Source of the DNA: Modicisalibacter radicis
Lineage (GTDB): Bacteria; Pseudomonadota; Gammaproteobacteria; Pseudomonadales; Halomonadaceae
Direction: 5' to 3'
Length of the DNA: 64,000 bases
NCBI RefSeq assembly: GCF_900961225.1
Contig: NZ_CAAHFN010000076.1
Coordinates: 186,001-250,000, forward strand
The position numbers and the translations under genes were made by a program. Every line of letters begins with the position of its first letter. The first letter of the stretch is position 1. Positions 55,683 through 64,000 of the stretch are shown here, piece by piece. Below the pieces are notes generated by a model. The model searched no databases. It worked only from the letters and a program-made list of their open reading frames with translations, and was not told the DNA's origin.

Positions 55683-55702
55683 TAGGAAACGATCATTACC
55701 TT
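55683..55702 (+). promoter_or_regulatory. Second copy of the TetR operator, before the MFS gene
   Basis: TAGGAAACGATCATTACCTT differs from the tetR-promoter site at only four positions. It sits between a weak -35 (TTGCCC, 55674-55679) and -10 (TACCTT, 55697-55702) with 17-base spacing, mirroring the first site. It ends 12 bases before the MFS start. Confidence 0.7.
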
Positions 55703-55714
55703 TTTGGTGGCCAC

Positions 55715-56938
55715 ATGCACAACGCTCCAAACATCAAGCGTTACCAGCTCCAAACAAGTCACAGAACCTATGGATTCATCGTGATGGCGGTGGTCTTCGC
55801 CATTGGTATGGCGGGCACGACGCTGCCAACACCTCTCTACCCTCTTTATCAGCAGCATCTGAATATAAGCGAGTTGATGGTGGCCGTGATCTTCGCGACC
55901 TACGCCTTTGGTGTGCTTGGCGCACTCTTCGTTACTGGGCCGTGGTCCGATCAGATTGGGCGCCGGCCGATACTTTATGCCGCCCTGGCGTGTGCGGCAG
56001 CCAGTTCGCTGCTGTTTCTGTACGGGGGAGCGCTGTGGGTTTTGCTGCTCGGTCGTGCGCTGTCGGGACTGTCCGCCGGTTTTTTCACGGCTACGGCGAC
56101 GATTGCAGTCATCGAATTGGCGCCTGACAGTCAAAAGACATTTGCGGCGATGATGGCCGCCGCGGCAAATATGGGAGGACTGGGCCTTGGCCCTCTCTTG
56201 AGTGGGGCGATTTCGCAATACCTGCCAGGACCGTTGCACCTTGCGTATCTGGTATACCTGTTTTTGTTGGTGGTGGCCGGTGCGCTTCTTTCCCAATGTC
56301 CTGAAACCGTCACGCGACCGTCTAACCCTAATCTGCGTCCCCAAGGCCTGGGGTTGCCAACAAGCGTACGAACGGCGTTCGTCCCGGCTGCCATCGCCTG
56401 CTTCGCTGGTTTTGCCTTACTAGGACTGCTGACATCACTGGAGCCGGCGATTCTTGGCAAGGTCGTCGGCATTTCCAACCGTGCTGCAGTGGGTGGCCTG
56501 ATCTTCATCGTCTTCGTGGCTTCGCTGGGCGGACAGTTCCTTCAGCGTCGACTCGCCGATGAGGTGCGATTGCCTCTGGCCTGTGGCGTGCTGGTTCTGG
56601 GGGCCGGTTTGCTGGCCGTGTCCCTGATCGCTAATTCCATAGTACTTCTCATTATCGGTGCCATCGCGTCCGGTTTGGGGCAGGGAGCGATCTTCGCGGC
56701 CAGCATCGTGGCCGTCACTGCCGCCAGTCCAGCAGGCAAGAGAGCCGAAATCACCTCATTGCTCTTTGTCGTCGTTTATCTCGCGGTAGCCGTGCCGGTC
56801 CTGGGCCTGGGTATAGCTATCGAATACATAGGCCTGCGTGCAGCAGGTATCACATTCTCAGTTCTGGTCATGCTGTTGTCGATAGCTGCCGTGGCCGTAC
56901 TGAAGATGCGTCGCATCAAACCCTCGGTTGCCATCTGA
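55715..56938 (+). CDS. MFS efflux transporter
   Basis: A 407-residue major facilitator with 12 hydrophobic segments. Motif A is DQIGRRPILYAAL between segments 2 and 3, and the N-terminal TTLPTPLYPLYQQHLNIS is common in drug-efflux members. It would export a small organic compound by proton antiport. ATG at 55715 follows GGTGG; the open frame upstream overlaps tetR in another phase and is not coding. It shares the operon with the hydrolase gene 31 bases downstream. Confidence 0.82.
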   Translation: MHNAPNIKRYQLQTSHRTYGFIVMAVVFAIGMAGTTLPTPLYPLYQQHLNISELMVAVIFATYAFGVLGALFVTGPWSDQIGRRPILYAALACAAASSLLFLYGGALWVLLLGRALSGLSAGFFTATATIAVIELAPDSQKTFAAMMAAAANMGGLGLGPLLSGAISQYLPGPLHLAYLVYLFLLVVAGALLSQCPETVTRPSNPNLRPQGLGLPTSVRTAFVPAAIACFAGFALLGLLTSLEPAILGKVVGISNRAAVGGLIFIVFVASLGGQFLQRRLADEVRLPLACGVLVLGAGLLAVSLIANSIVLLIIGAIASGLGQGAIFAASIVAVTAASPAGKRAEITSLLFVVVYLAVAVPVLGLGIAIEYIGLRAAGITFSVLVMLLSIAAVAVLKMRRIKPSVAI

Positions 56939-56969
56939 CTGGCACATTCCATCTCAAAGGGAGACTGTC

Positions 56970-57908
56970 ATGAGTACTATTTCTTCTACCGATCCCGCTA
57001 TTAGTGAGCCCCGTAATATGGAACTCTCTGAGTTTTGGCAACACTTCCGCCATCGTCATGTCCAGATCGGGGACATCAAGCTGCACTATGTCGAGGGTGG
57101 CTCCGGTAAGCCTCTGCTACTGATCCCCGGTTGGCCGCAAAGCTGGTACGCATGGCGCTACGTCATGCCGGCACTAGTAGCAGCAGGACGGCGAGTCATC
57201 GCTCTTGATCCACGGGGTCTGGGTGACTCCGATAAACCCGCCCATGGTTACGACTTGGCTACCGTGGCGAAGGATCTTCACTGCTTCGTCGAGCATCTAG
57301 GGCTTCTGTCCGATGGACCTCTGGATGTGGCCGGCCATGATGTCGGCGCGTGGATTGGCTACGCCTGGGCAGCCGATTGGCCGGATGACATCGGACGCCT
57401 AGCCCTTTATGACGCCGCCTTGCCTGGTATTACCCCTGCGGGGCCCGGAGGCAGTCCCTCGGAAGAGGTCAATGTTCGGACTTGGCACTTCGGGTTCAAT
57501 CGGCTCACAGATCTACCGGAGTTGCTCGTCCAGGGTCGTGAGAAGCTCTATCTGGACTGGCTGTTCACGTCAAAGATGCTTAACCGATCAGCGATTACGC
57601 CTGCCGATCTGGACGAATACACGCGAGTTTTCAGTGCGCCGGGCGCCGCTCGGGCCGGCTTTGATTACTACCGGGCCCTGTTCAACGAAGGCGGCATAGC
57701 GCAGAACCGGGAGCGCGGGACGCGACAACTGAGCATCCCGCTATTGGCGTGGGGCGCTAGCGGTGGTGTTGGTAACGTACTGTTGGACACCCTCAAAAGC
57801 ATTGCCGGCGAGGTCAGCGGTGGAACGATCGATGCTTGTGGCCATTACATACCGGAAGAGGCGCCCGGCATAGTAACCGAACAATTGACCACCTTTTTCG
57901 TCGGTTAG
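56970..57908 (+). CDS. Alpha/beta hydrolase, epoxide hydrolase/haloacetate dehalogenase type
   Basis: A 312-residue hydrolase. The nucleophile elbow GHDVGAW carries Asp in place of Ser, as in epoxide hydrolases and fluoroacetate dehalogenases; upstream are the oxyanion-hole segment LLIPGWPQSWYAW and DPRGLGDSDKP, and the catalytic His is in ACGHYIPEEAP. ATG at 56970 follows GGGAGA. Paired with a TetR-regulated exporter, it probably detoxifies an electrophile. The substrate is unknown. Confidence 0.8.
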   Translation: MSTISSTDPAISEPRNMELSEFWQHFRHRHVQIGDIKLHYVEGGSGKPLLLIPGWPQSWYAWRYVMPALVAAGRRVIALDPRGLGDSDKPAHGYDLATVAKDLHCFVEHLGLLSDGPLDVAGHDVGAWIGYAWAADWPDDIGRLALYDAALPGITPAGPGGSPSEEVNVRTWHFGFNRLTDLPELLVQGREKLYLDWLFTSKMLNRSAITPADLDEYTRVFSAPGAARAGFDYYRALFNEGGIAQNRERGTRQLSIPLLAWGASGGVGNVLLDTLKSIAGEVSGGTIDACGHYIPEEAPGIVTEQLTTFFVG

Positions 57909-58058
57909 CCTAGAATTTGGGTCTCCTTGGCCTTTGGCGATTTCTCTTGTGCTTGGGGATTTAGACGAGGGCCATAATATCACCTCGAATGAGTAGCCCC
58001 GGTCATCACGCTTCCTATTCTTGGCCGATCAATTGTTCGACTCGTTGTAAGCGTTGGT

Positions 58059-58197
58059 GATTGGGCCATCGGTTTCGACGCTGCCGATATCGGTTCCAAG
58101 TTTCGCAACTTCGGTCAGATCTGTATCTCGCTCAATCGCTGCTATGTGCATGCAGCGATCCACGACCGCTATCAGGCCAACGTAGCAGAAATTTCAC
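58059..58197 (+). pseudogene. Aldehyde dehydrogenase fragment (succinate-semialdehyde type)
   Basis: One reading frame encodes about 46 residues around the active-site cysteine of an aldehyde dehydrogenase: GSKFRNFGQICISLNRCYVH, then IHDRY. Relatives read KFRNxGQTCVxxNRxYV. Nothing before or after matches; the frame runs into unrelated sequence. It is a leftover of a larger gene, probably brought in or cut by mobile elements. The other parts of 57909-58414 show no gene. Confidence 0.7.
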
Positions 58198-58320
58198 ATT
58201 GCCGATGGACCGGTTTCTGGAGAGAAAGTCAGACCGAAGGAACGATGAAAGCCCACCATTGTATCCCAATGCGGACTCATATCGTTATCTGTGTGTTGTT
58301 CTGAGGGGTTTGGTTGGGCT

Positions 58321-58348
58321 GCAAGAAAGTGTTACTACACTTTCTTGC
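58321..58348. terminator. Perfect hairpin after the NmrA-type gene
   Basis: GCAAGAAAGTGT and ACACTTTCTTGC form a perfect 12-bp stem with loop TACT. It lies 67 bases past the NmrA stop on the minus strand. T-rich arms suggest an intrinsic terminator working in both directions; a mobile-element end is another possibility. Confidence 0.65.
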
Positions 58349-58414
58349 AGTCGAGAATGTTCGTTCAAACAGGAAGATTCCTTGATATTCAAGCTTAGTC
58401 GTTAACTGCCACAA

Positions 58415-59296
58415 TCAAGCCTTTTCGGTCGTCTCAGAGAAGAGGGTCTCTGCAAATCTGCGATAGCTGTGCAACGGTCGGCCGAGAATTCGGGTCAGGC
58501 GCTCGACATCGCCAGACTGGGGGATCATGCCGTCGCTGACATAGCGTTCGGCCATCAGGCGCATTTCATAGGCGGTCCATTTCGGCATGAAGGTCGCCAT
58601 GTTCTGCTCGAATTCGCTGGGATCGTCGCCACCATAGTTAACTGGACGGCCGATAATTTCCGACCAGATTTCGGCCACCCCTGAACCCGTAAGCGTGTCA
58701 GGACCGACCATATTAATGGTGTCATTAGGCAATTTTTCCGGGGCCTGATCGCGACGGATCAATTCGATCGCGGCAACTTCGGCGATATCGCGGACGTCGA
58801 CCATGGCAACACCCTTGCCACCGATCGGCATCGGGTAAACGCTATAGTTGAAGATCACCTCCTTAATCATTTTCTCATTATCGATAAAGTAGGCCGGCCG
58901 CAGGATGGTCGCACTGAAACCCATCTTCTCAAGCATACGCTCAGCGCCGTACTTCACCGCAAAATGAGGCACATTGACAGCTTTATCGGCGTCAAATACC
59001 GACAGGTAGACGACGCGTTCAACCCCCGCCTCGCGAGCAATATTCAAAGTGATGAGGGCCTGTGTGAATTCGTCGCCAGTCACCGCGTTGAGGAGAAACA
59101 GGCTAGTGATGCCGCTAAAAGCGTGGCGCAGCGAGTCAATGTCGAGCAAATCACCTTTCGCGACTTCCACGCCATCCGGGAACGCGTTCTTTGACGGGTC
59201 ACGGGTCAACACGCGCACTTCGGCGCCACGATTGACGAGCTGATCTACGACGTGGTGGCCGACACGGCCAGTGGCTCCAATTACGAGAATAGTCAT
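58415..59296 (-). CDS. NmrA-family NAD(P)-binding protein
   Basis: A 293-residue atypical short-chain dehydrogenase. The nucleotide motif is ILVIGATGRVGHHVVDQL; it lacks the classical Tyr-x3-Lys catalytic pair at the usual site, as in NmrA-type redox sensors and quinone reductases such as QorB. AGGAG lies eight bases before the ATG. It is divergent from a LysR regulator (115-base gap), which likely controls it. Confidence 0.75.
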   Translation of the reverse strand: MTILVIGATGRVGHHVVDQLVNRGAEVRVLTRDPSKNAFPDGVEVAKGDLLDIDSLRHAFSGITSLFLLNAVTGDEFTQALITLNIAREAGVERVVYLSVFDADKAVNVPHFAVKYGAERMLEKMGFSATILRPAYFIDNEKMIKEVIFNYSVYPMPIGGKGVAMVDVRDIAEVAAIELIRRDQAPEKLPNDTINMVGPDTLTGSGVAEIWSEIIGRPVNYGGDDPSEFEQNMATFMPKWTAYEMRLMAERYVSDGMIPQSGDVERLTRILGRPLHSYRRFAETLFSETTEKA

Positions 59297-59411
59297 GAGG
59301 TGTACTCCTGATAAGGGTTAAGGTTCTGTCTTATTGACGACTCCCACTCTATTTGTTTCATTTGTGGCCCGATAGATGCTATATATAGACAGACTGTCTT
59401 ACTGGTGGAAC

Positions 59412-60308
59412 ATGATGGATCTGCTTGCTCTCGCTGATTTCAACCTGGTTGCCCTCCATGGCGGGTTTGGTCGAGCCGCACGGGCGACTGGACGCTCGAA
59501 GGCAACCTTGTCCCGTCGGGTTTCCGAGATGGAGGGCAGCCTTCAACTGAGGCTTTTCGAGCGTGGAGCTCACAAACTCAGGCTGACTCAGGAGGGAATG
59601 GCACTTTACGAGCGAACCAGAACCTTGCTTACCGAGTTGGATGAGACCGTCAATTCAATTGCTTCGGGCGCAGCCCGGCCTTCAGGCCGCTTGCGCATCA
59701 GTGCGCCACTGCTGTTCTGCCAACTGGCAATGGGCAAGCTCGCTGCCGAGTTCGCCGCGAAGTATCCGGATGTGCAACTTGAGGTGACTACAGAAGATCG
59801 GCCTGTCGATATGGTTGATGAAGGTTATGACCTAGTGATTCGAGTGAATCCCGACACCGATGAAAACCTTTACGGGCGCAAATTTCTGCGGGATCGATTG
59901 GTGGTGGTGGCCAGCCCCGACTTGATACGACCCTCTGCAAATCAAGCGGTACCGGCTGTTATCCGAGGGTCCAGCCAGCAGACGTCTGCATGGGATTTAA
60001 ACACGGCTGGCAGGAAAGAGCGCCTGGCAGTGAACCCAGTGCTTCATCTTTCGTCGATGATCATGGTTCGCGATGCGGTGCGTGCCGGTGCCGGCGCCGG
60101 CCTGCTTCCGGTTTCACTGGTCAGTCAGGATCTGGACGCTGGACGACTCTTATGCTGGGGCGACGTCGAAGGCCCCGAAATCGCCCTATGGGCGCTCTAT
60201 CCGTCACGCCGGCTGCTCAATGCCCGTGTTTCGGCTTTTCTGGAATTTCTAAAAGAAGTGTTTCCCTCGGGTGGGCCCGAGGAGCTCGCTGCGTATGTGG
60301 GTGCGTAG
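59412..60308 (+). CDS. LysR-family regulator
   Basis: A regulator of 298 residues with an N-terminal helix-turn-helix (about 5-62; [26 protein letters not shown]) and effector domain ([30 protein letters not shown]). Two adjacent ATGs (59412, 59415) are both possible; GGTGG spacing slightly favours the second. It is divergent from the NmrA gene, a frequent pairing for inducible reductases. Its 3' end abuts an IS3 remnant, so the last few residues may be altered by an insertion. Confidence 0.8.
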   Translation: MMDLLALADFNLVALHGGFGRAARATGRSKATLSRRVSEMEGSLQLRLFERGAHKLRLTQEGMALYERTRTLLTELDETVNSIASGAARPSGRLRISAPLLFCQLAMGKLAAEFAAKYPDVQLEVTTEDRPVDMVDEGYDLVIRVNPDTDENLYGRKFLRDRLVVVASPDLIRPSANQAVPAVIRGSSQQTSAWDLNTAGRKERLAVNPVLHLSSMIMVRDAVRAGAGAGLLPVSLVSQDLDAGRLLCWGDVEGPEIALWALYPSRRLLNARVSAFLEFLKEVFPSGGPEELAAYVGA

Positions 60309-60537
60309 CCCTAAGTGCAGCATGAGTGCCAAGGGCAACTGCTGCGACAACGCCTGTGCCGAGAGCTTCTTTCGTAGTCTCAAGGTTGAAGCGATCCATG
60401 GCGAGCAATTCGAGACACGGGACGTCATGCGACGGCACGTGTTCGAGTACATCGAGATGGACTACAACCGACAACGCCGGCACAGTGCGATTGGGATGAT
60501 CAGCCCAGAGGCCTTCGAGGATCGAATGATCGCTTAG
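60303..60537 (+). pseudogene. IS3-family transposase C-terminal remnant
   Basis: The last 75 or so residues of an IS3-type OrfB integrase core remain. The recognisable part is [20 protein letters not shown], then [11 protein letters not shown], with the catalytic Glu of the DDE triad in the AESFF segment, followed by [20 protein letters not shown]. The N-terminal catalytic Asp residues are missing. The remnant begins at the end of the LysR gene; no left terminal repeat is recognisable. Confidence 0.83.
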
Positions 60538-60673
60538 ATCGATGTCCACGAGTGCTGGGTAAGATCAAAACGATATCTTCAATCAATGCCCACCCCTGAT
60601 CGAAAATCTCGTAACGTCCTGCCATGACAACCTCTTCAAGCCTGATGGTGGAAAGGTTAGCAAGGCATCATTT

Positions 60674-61068
60674 TCAAACAAAGCGATAGATGACCTTACC
60701 TTTTGGGCTATCCACCCGGTGTTTCACCCAATCAGTGTAGTTCGGCAGACGTTTGTTTGTTCTCGATCGTGAAAAAGACTTGGCGCCCCGAGCCATTGCG
60801 ATGGTCTGCCGAGGAGGGATCCTGCATGCACCGGCGCTTCTTCGGGCAGTGGCGGCATTGGAACAATCACGCCCTTCGAAGTACACCCGGATCTTGCATC
60901 CTCGGTTTCCCGCTGGCTGCGACAGGTGAGGCTTTCGCCTGCCTGGCAGAGACATCTGAGAGTCACCGGATCGAACTGGAATTCACTGTCAAGAATGGCC
61001 TTCTTCCAGCCAGTTTTGGTGACGTTTTCCATACTCGGTTTTCTCATTCTGGAACCTCGGATCCCGGT
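60674..61068 (-). pseudogene. Decayed IS1182-family transposase fragment
   Basis: Homology is spread across all three minus-strand frames. In order: FQFDPVTLRCLCQAGESLT, then KIRVYFEGRDC, then CRHCPKKRRCMQDPSSADHR with GRQVFF, then NYTDWVKHRVDSPKGKVIY. This is the zinc-ribbon-like middle and late part of IS1182 transposases, broken by at least three frameshifts and cut before the usual EPVFG motif. It is not functional. Confidence 0.75.
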
Positions 61069-61098
61069 TGCGGAACCGATTGCATTGCCTAACATGCA

Positions 61099-61386
61099 TT
61101 ATATATTTGTGCGCTCGTACGCCTCTATCGCCATTATTTTTGCCTCACTATAACTGAATTTTTTGTGGTATGCGAAACCAACCTGAGCATATGGGTGATT
61201 GTAATCGCCTCGAAGATAGTCTTCCTCTTCACTCTCACAACCACTGTTCAAATAATCGCAGATTCGGCCGAGAAGATCTCTTACATTTGTTCTCATTCCG
61301 TGTACGCAGACACACCCGTCTAATTCAAGACCTTCAATTATCTTTGATTCATTCTCGATCGCCTCAAAAGCTTCGATGTTTAACAC
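61099..61386 (-). CDS. Small acidic hypothetical protein
   Basis: A 95-residue acidic protein I do not recognise. It starts at a GTG with GGGGAAA upstream, and contains ELDGCVCVHGMRTNVRDLLG and CESEEEDYLRGDYNHPYAQV, then a C-terminal helix. GC content is well below that of the window core. Size and acidity recall immunity or antitoxin-like proteins, but no partner is adjacent. Confidence 0.5.
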   Translation of the reverse strand: MLNIEAFEAIENESKIIEGLELDGCVCVHGMRTNVRDLLGRICDYLNSGCESEEEDYLRGDYNHPYAQVGFAYHKKFSYSEAKIMAIEAYERTNI

Positions 61387-61416
61387 AAAAGTTTCCCCGA
61401 TTGTATAGCGCCGCCA

Positions 61417-62322
61417 TCAGGCGCGCGAGGTGCGAGCGTCGACTGCATGGCTACTGATTTCATCCGCCAGTATGGGCAGGAGCGCTTTCGGCAGACAGTG
61501 GCCAAGCCCTTCAATTTCTACTAATTGCCCATTTGGCAACATACCTGCAATATGTTTTCCATGCGGCGGTGGGTTAAGCGGGTCCTCAGAACCCTGAATC
61601 ACGAGGATCGGAACGTGCACCCTTCTTAACTCTTTTCCCCGCGATAGCGATACTGGGGTTGCCATTGCGTGATTTCCGGGCTGTACCCAAGTACCTGCGT
61701 GCTCTATACAGCGTTGCTCACGCAGCCGAAAATCTGACTTGTCAAATTCGAGCCTATTCCCTGATAGCAGGCTCCATTCTTTGACACGGCGATCTAGCTC
61801 TTCTTCCATCGTGTTGGATGGTTTGGCACGCTGCGAAAGTGCTTCCAATACTTCCCTATTGGGTAGAGGGAGTTCATTTGTAGATCTCTCACCTGAAAAG
61901 GTACGAGCAATATTGCCAACAAAGTCTACGTCCAGTGCTGCTCCACACATGAGCGTGAGGCTATAAAGTCGCTCAGGATGATCAAGTGCCAAAACCTGGC
62001 CTAACGTCGCACCTAGCGATAAACCCACAACGTGGGCTTTATCCACTCCCCAAGCATCAAGGACGGACATTGCATCTGCTGCCATCTCCTCGACGGTATA
62101 AGGAGCTTCATCAAATCCAATAAAGGTAGAACGCCCGGTATCCCGATGATCATAACGAATCACGCGATACCCCTTGGAACTTAGCAGTTCGACAAAGTCA
62201 TCCGGCCACATCAGAGCAGATGCGTTTGCACCAGAAATCAGGAGAATTGTTTCCGCTGGGCCTGGGCCAACTGACTCACTCCAGAGCGATCTGCAGTCCA
62301 ATTTTACAAATTTCTCTGGCAT
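61417..62322 (-). CDS. Alpha/beta hydrolase (esterase-like)
   Basis: A 301-residue serine hydrolase. Oxyanion region LLISGANASALMWPDDF, nucleophile elbow GLSLGATLG (Ser near residue 102), an acid in IQGSEDPLNPP and catalytic His in GLGHCLPKALL are visible. AAGGAG lies six bases before the ATG. The sequence resembles methyl-esterase-type members (RdmC-like). It lies among short, lower-GC genes of varied type, consistent with recent acquisition. Confidence 0.78.
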   Translation of the reverse strand: MPEKFVKLDCRSLWSESVGPGPAETILLISGANASALMWPDDFVELLSSKGYRVIRYDHRDTGRSTFIGFDEAPYTVEEMAADAMSVLDAWGVDKAHVVGLSLGATLGQVLALDHPERLYSLTLMCGAALDVDFVGNIARTFSGERSTNELPLPNREVLEALSQRAKPSNTMEEELDRRVKEWSLLSGNRLEFDKSDFRLREQRCIEHAGTWVQPGNHAMATPVSLSRGKELRRVHVPILVIQGSEDPLNPPPHGKHIAGMLPNGQLVEIEGLGHCLPKALLPILADEISSHAVDARTSRA

Positions 62323-62417
62323 TCGAAACTCCTTCCATACTTCTACCCGTGACTGCTGAACGCGGAGCTGAGGTGCTGGGTGGAGCGAAGCGTAACCCAG
62401 TCACATTGAGCGCCATC

Positions 62418-62753
62418 TTATGTCTTGGCTTCATTTATTTCCACCTTAATGCCCTCCGGGTCTACCAGAACAGCGTGGAGTCGACCAGAGCTCAGATCCG
62501 GTTCAACCGCTACCGAACCAAGTGGTGTCTTGGCATCAACGATCGCACACACATCTTGCACACAGAAACCTAGTCTTACAGCCGATGACACGGGATTGGA
62601 TGCCGATTCCGGATATGGCTCGAAGACAAAATTGGCCTCCGCTGCCGCATAATGGACAGGTCCGTCATCATGCCGCTCTTCAGAAAACTCCAAACCGAGA
62701 TGCTCGTACCAAGCTCTTGAGCTTTCCAGATCGGAAACTCTCATTAAAAGCAA
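62418..62753 (-). CDS. VOC-family (glyoxalase/bleomycin resistance) protein
   Basis: A 111-residue single-repeat VOC protein. RVSDLESSRAWYEHLGLEFS begins the first beta-alpha-beta unit and LVDPEGIKVEINE closes the second. The start is a TTG at 62753 or ATG at 62744; an in-frame stop lies just upstream, so the extreme N-terminus may be slightly shortened. Such proteins bind metal and act on or sequester small molecules; substrate unknown. Confidence 0.7.
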   Translation of the reverse strand: MLLMRVSDLESSRAWYEHLGLEFSEERHDDGPVHYAAAEANFVFEPYPESASNPVSSAVRLGFCVQDVCAIVDAKTPLGSVAVEPDLSSGRLHAVLVDPEGIKVEINEAKT

Positions 62754-62897
62754 ACTCGATTCCGGTATCGAATCTCATCCAAAGGCATGACACCCGCCAT
62801 CACCGATGACAAACTCGCAGCAGAGCGAAGATTTTGGCATTCGGCGCAAGGCCTGATCATATGGTTGATGGTATAATTCGTCTCGGCCACCATGGCT

Positions 62898-63533
62898 TTA
62901 TTTCGTACTAGCCGCGAGGCGCGCTCCCAGGGCAATAAACAAGGCCCCAAGGCTTCGATCTATCCATAACCCAACGCGCTTATTTTTCTTCAAGAAAGCA
63001 CCCAATTTCGAACCCGCAACAACCAAAGGAGGTTCTATAAAAGCCGCGACAACAATGATCAAACTTCCATGAAGTAATAGCTGAGCACCGGCAGGGCCAG
63101 CACCGTCGACGACGAACTGTGGCAAGAAAGCGAGGAAAAATACAGCTACTTTCGGGTTGAGAGCAGAAACAAGAACTCCCTGCCAATAGACCGACTGCAT
63201 CCGTAAACTGTCACCTTCGTTATTAGATAAAAATGAAGCACCTTGCGAACGAAGCATCTTGATGCCCAACCATATCAAATATGTAGCCCCAACCCACTTG
63301 ACCACTGAAAATGCCAAAGCTGATGTGGCAAGGATTGCCGACAGTCCTACCGCCGCCATAACTACATGCAACGACGCACCTGACCAGATACCTAGCATCG
63401 CAGCAACCCCGCATCGACGACCGCTGCGCAGTGTCTGCCCTAAAATAAAAGCCATATCTGGGCCTGGAGAAATATTTAGAAGAACCGCCGCAGATAAAAA
63501 CGTCATCCAATGGACCATTGAGTAGTCGAACAT
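62898..63533 (-). CDS. LysE/RhtB-family amino acid exporter
   Basis: A 211-residue membrane protein with about six hydrophobic segments. It has the family start TFLSAAVLLNISPGPDMAFI, then GVAAMLGIWSGASLHVVMAA and LVSALNPKVAVFFLAFLPQF. It would export an amino acid or analogue. GGAGG lies six bases before the ATG. The cargo cannot be deduced. Confidence 0.85.
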   Translation of the reverse strand: MFDYSMVHWMTFLSAAVLLNISPGPDMAFILGQTLRSGRRCGVAAMLGIWSGASLHVVMAAVGLSAILATSALAFSVVKWVGATYLIWLGIKMLRSQGASFLSNNEGDSLRMQSVYWQGVLVSALNPKVAVFFLAFLPQFVVDGAGPAGAQLLLHGSLIIVVAAFIEPPLVVAGSKLGAFLKKNKRVGLWIDRSLGALFIALGARLAASTK

Positions 63534-63642
63534 GCTGAACCTCCATCATATTCAGGGGGTAGCTTAAAACTTTGGAGCCAGAGCTCAGAGAGCTGAGCCT
63601 TGATCGGATCAAGGTGTTCTTTGATTCCATAGTTATGCGCTG

Positions 63643-64000
63643 CTAGGCATCCCGCAGTTTCCCGATACACAGCAGCGCTGTAGGTTCCAACTCCGAAGGC
63701 AATCTCAATACCTTCTTCACCCTTGAATCATCAAACCCTGCAACGAGAACGCAACCAACGCCCAAAGCAGTGCTCTGTAAATAGACATTTTGTGCTAAAG
63801 CACCAGTTTCCATATACACATAGCAAGCACCGCGCTCTCCCTGGGGTGGCTGATGCTCAAAATTCCGAACCGCATCTCCAAGTTTCGCTGTAACTCCGAT
63901 GACAACGGCCGCGTCTTTCAACCACGGTTGATTACCAATCCCTAGCTCGTGCATTGCCCCTTCCGGAATACAGCCACCGACTAGCTTCAACGAATGGCTA
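63643..64000 (-). CDS. Nitroreductase/SagB-type flavoprotein, truncated by the window edge
   Basis: The C-terminal 119 residues of an FMN-dependent nitroreductase-fold protein, open through the right edge. Visible are the helix METGALAQNVYLQSTALGVG and VLVAGFDDSRVKKVLRLPSE followed by a final strand ALLCIGKL, typical of SagB-type dehydrogenases. The N-terminal flavin-binding part lies beyond the window. Low GC, like its neighbours. Confidence 0.7.
   Translation of the reverse strand, partial: SHSLKLVGGCIPEGAMHELGIGNQPWLKDAAVVIGVTAKLGDAVRNFEHQPPQGERGACYVYMETGALAQNVYLQSTALGVGCVLVAGFDDSRVKKVLRLPSELEPTALLCIGKLRDA

Noticed and set aside
60703..61092. 129-codon plus-strand open frame
   Set aside because: It runs antisense to the decayed IS1182 transposase, which explains the sequence on the minus strand.
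1..64000. CRISPR arrays, rRNA or tRNA genes
   Set aside because: No regularly spaced direct repeats and no recognisable tRNA or rRNA sequence were found in any intergenic region on reading.

Overview
The window is a 64 kb piece of a high-GC gammaproteobacterial chromosome. Gene content points to a halophile of the Halomonadaceae (Halomonas/Chromohalobacter type). The evidence is a sulfolactate degradation cluster of the kind described in Chromohalobacter salexigens, an MvaT-type H-NS protein, a GtrS/GltR-like pair beside a sugar-binding protein, several tripartite carboxylate transporters and a NhaC-type antiporter. The species is an inference; no rRNA or tRNA gene is present.

Left part (0-8 kb): end of a glucose-type ABC uptake locus (binding protein on the minus strand) with its likely two-component regulator, then L-2-hydroxyglutarate oxidase, nicotinamidase, and a translationally coupled sugar/LPS-kinase-like protein plus GT4 glycosyltransferase. 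7.9-17.5 kb: a sulfolactate module. The minus-strand operon is suyA-suyB-tctC-tctA-tctB-slcC-comC, the divergent regulator is suyR, and a YeiE-type LysR regulator and a YeiH-type putative exporter follow. Together they would import sulfolactate, interconvert its enantiomers through sulfopyruvate, cleave it to pyruvate and sulfite, and sense and remove sulfite. 17.5-21.3 kb: UDP-glucose dehydrogenase, a UDP-glucuronate epimerase and two unknown membrane proteins.

21.4-26.8 kb: a DeoR-type repressor and HAD phosphatase divergent from a four-gene Phn-type ABC importer, with a perfect 24-bp palindrome between them. 26.9-32.4 kb: motAB, small unknown proteins, full-length MvaT with a short paralogue that keeps only the oligomerisation half, and a NhaC-type antiporter. 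32.8-43.2 kb: a ten-gene minus-strand catabolic operon: TRAP transporter, APC permease, two histone-deacetylase-fold amidohydrolases, RidA, an ornithine-cyclodeaminase-family enzyme, a DadA-like oxidase and an IlvE-like aminotransferase. Its substrate is not known to me; an N-acetylated diamino compound is the best inference.

43.4-47.7 kb: a gate-domain membrane protein, Lrp/AsnC regulator, bioB with BirA-like operators, a broken bioA remnant, an AraC regulator and a His/Asp-rich lipoprotein. 47.8-54.7 kb: the complete leucine/isovalerate operon liuABCDE behind a perfect LiuR box; two related inverted repeats lie between its genes. 54.7-64 kb: an accessory, more AT-rich region with TetR-MFS-hydrolase (operator copies before tetR and the MFS gene), an aldehyde dehydrogenase remnant, NmrA/LysR pair, decayed IS3 and IS1182 transposases, and short genes for an alpha/beta hydrolase, VOC protein, LysE exporter and an edge-truncated nitroreductase.
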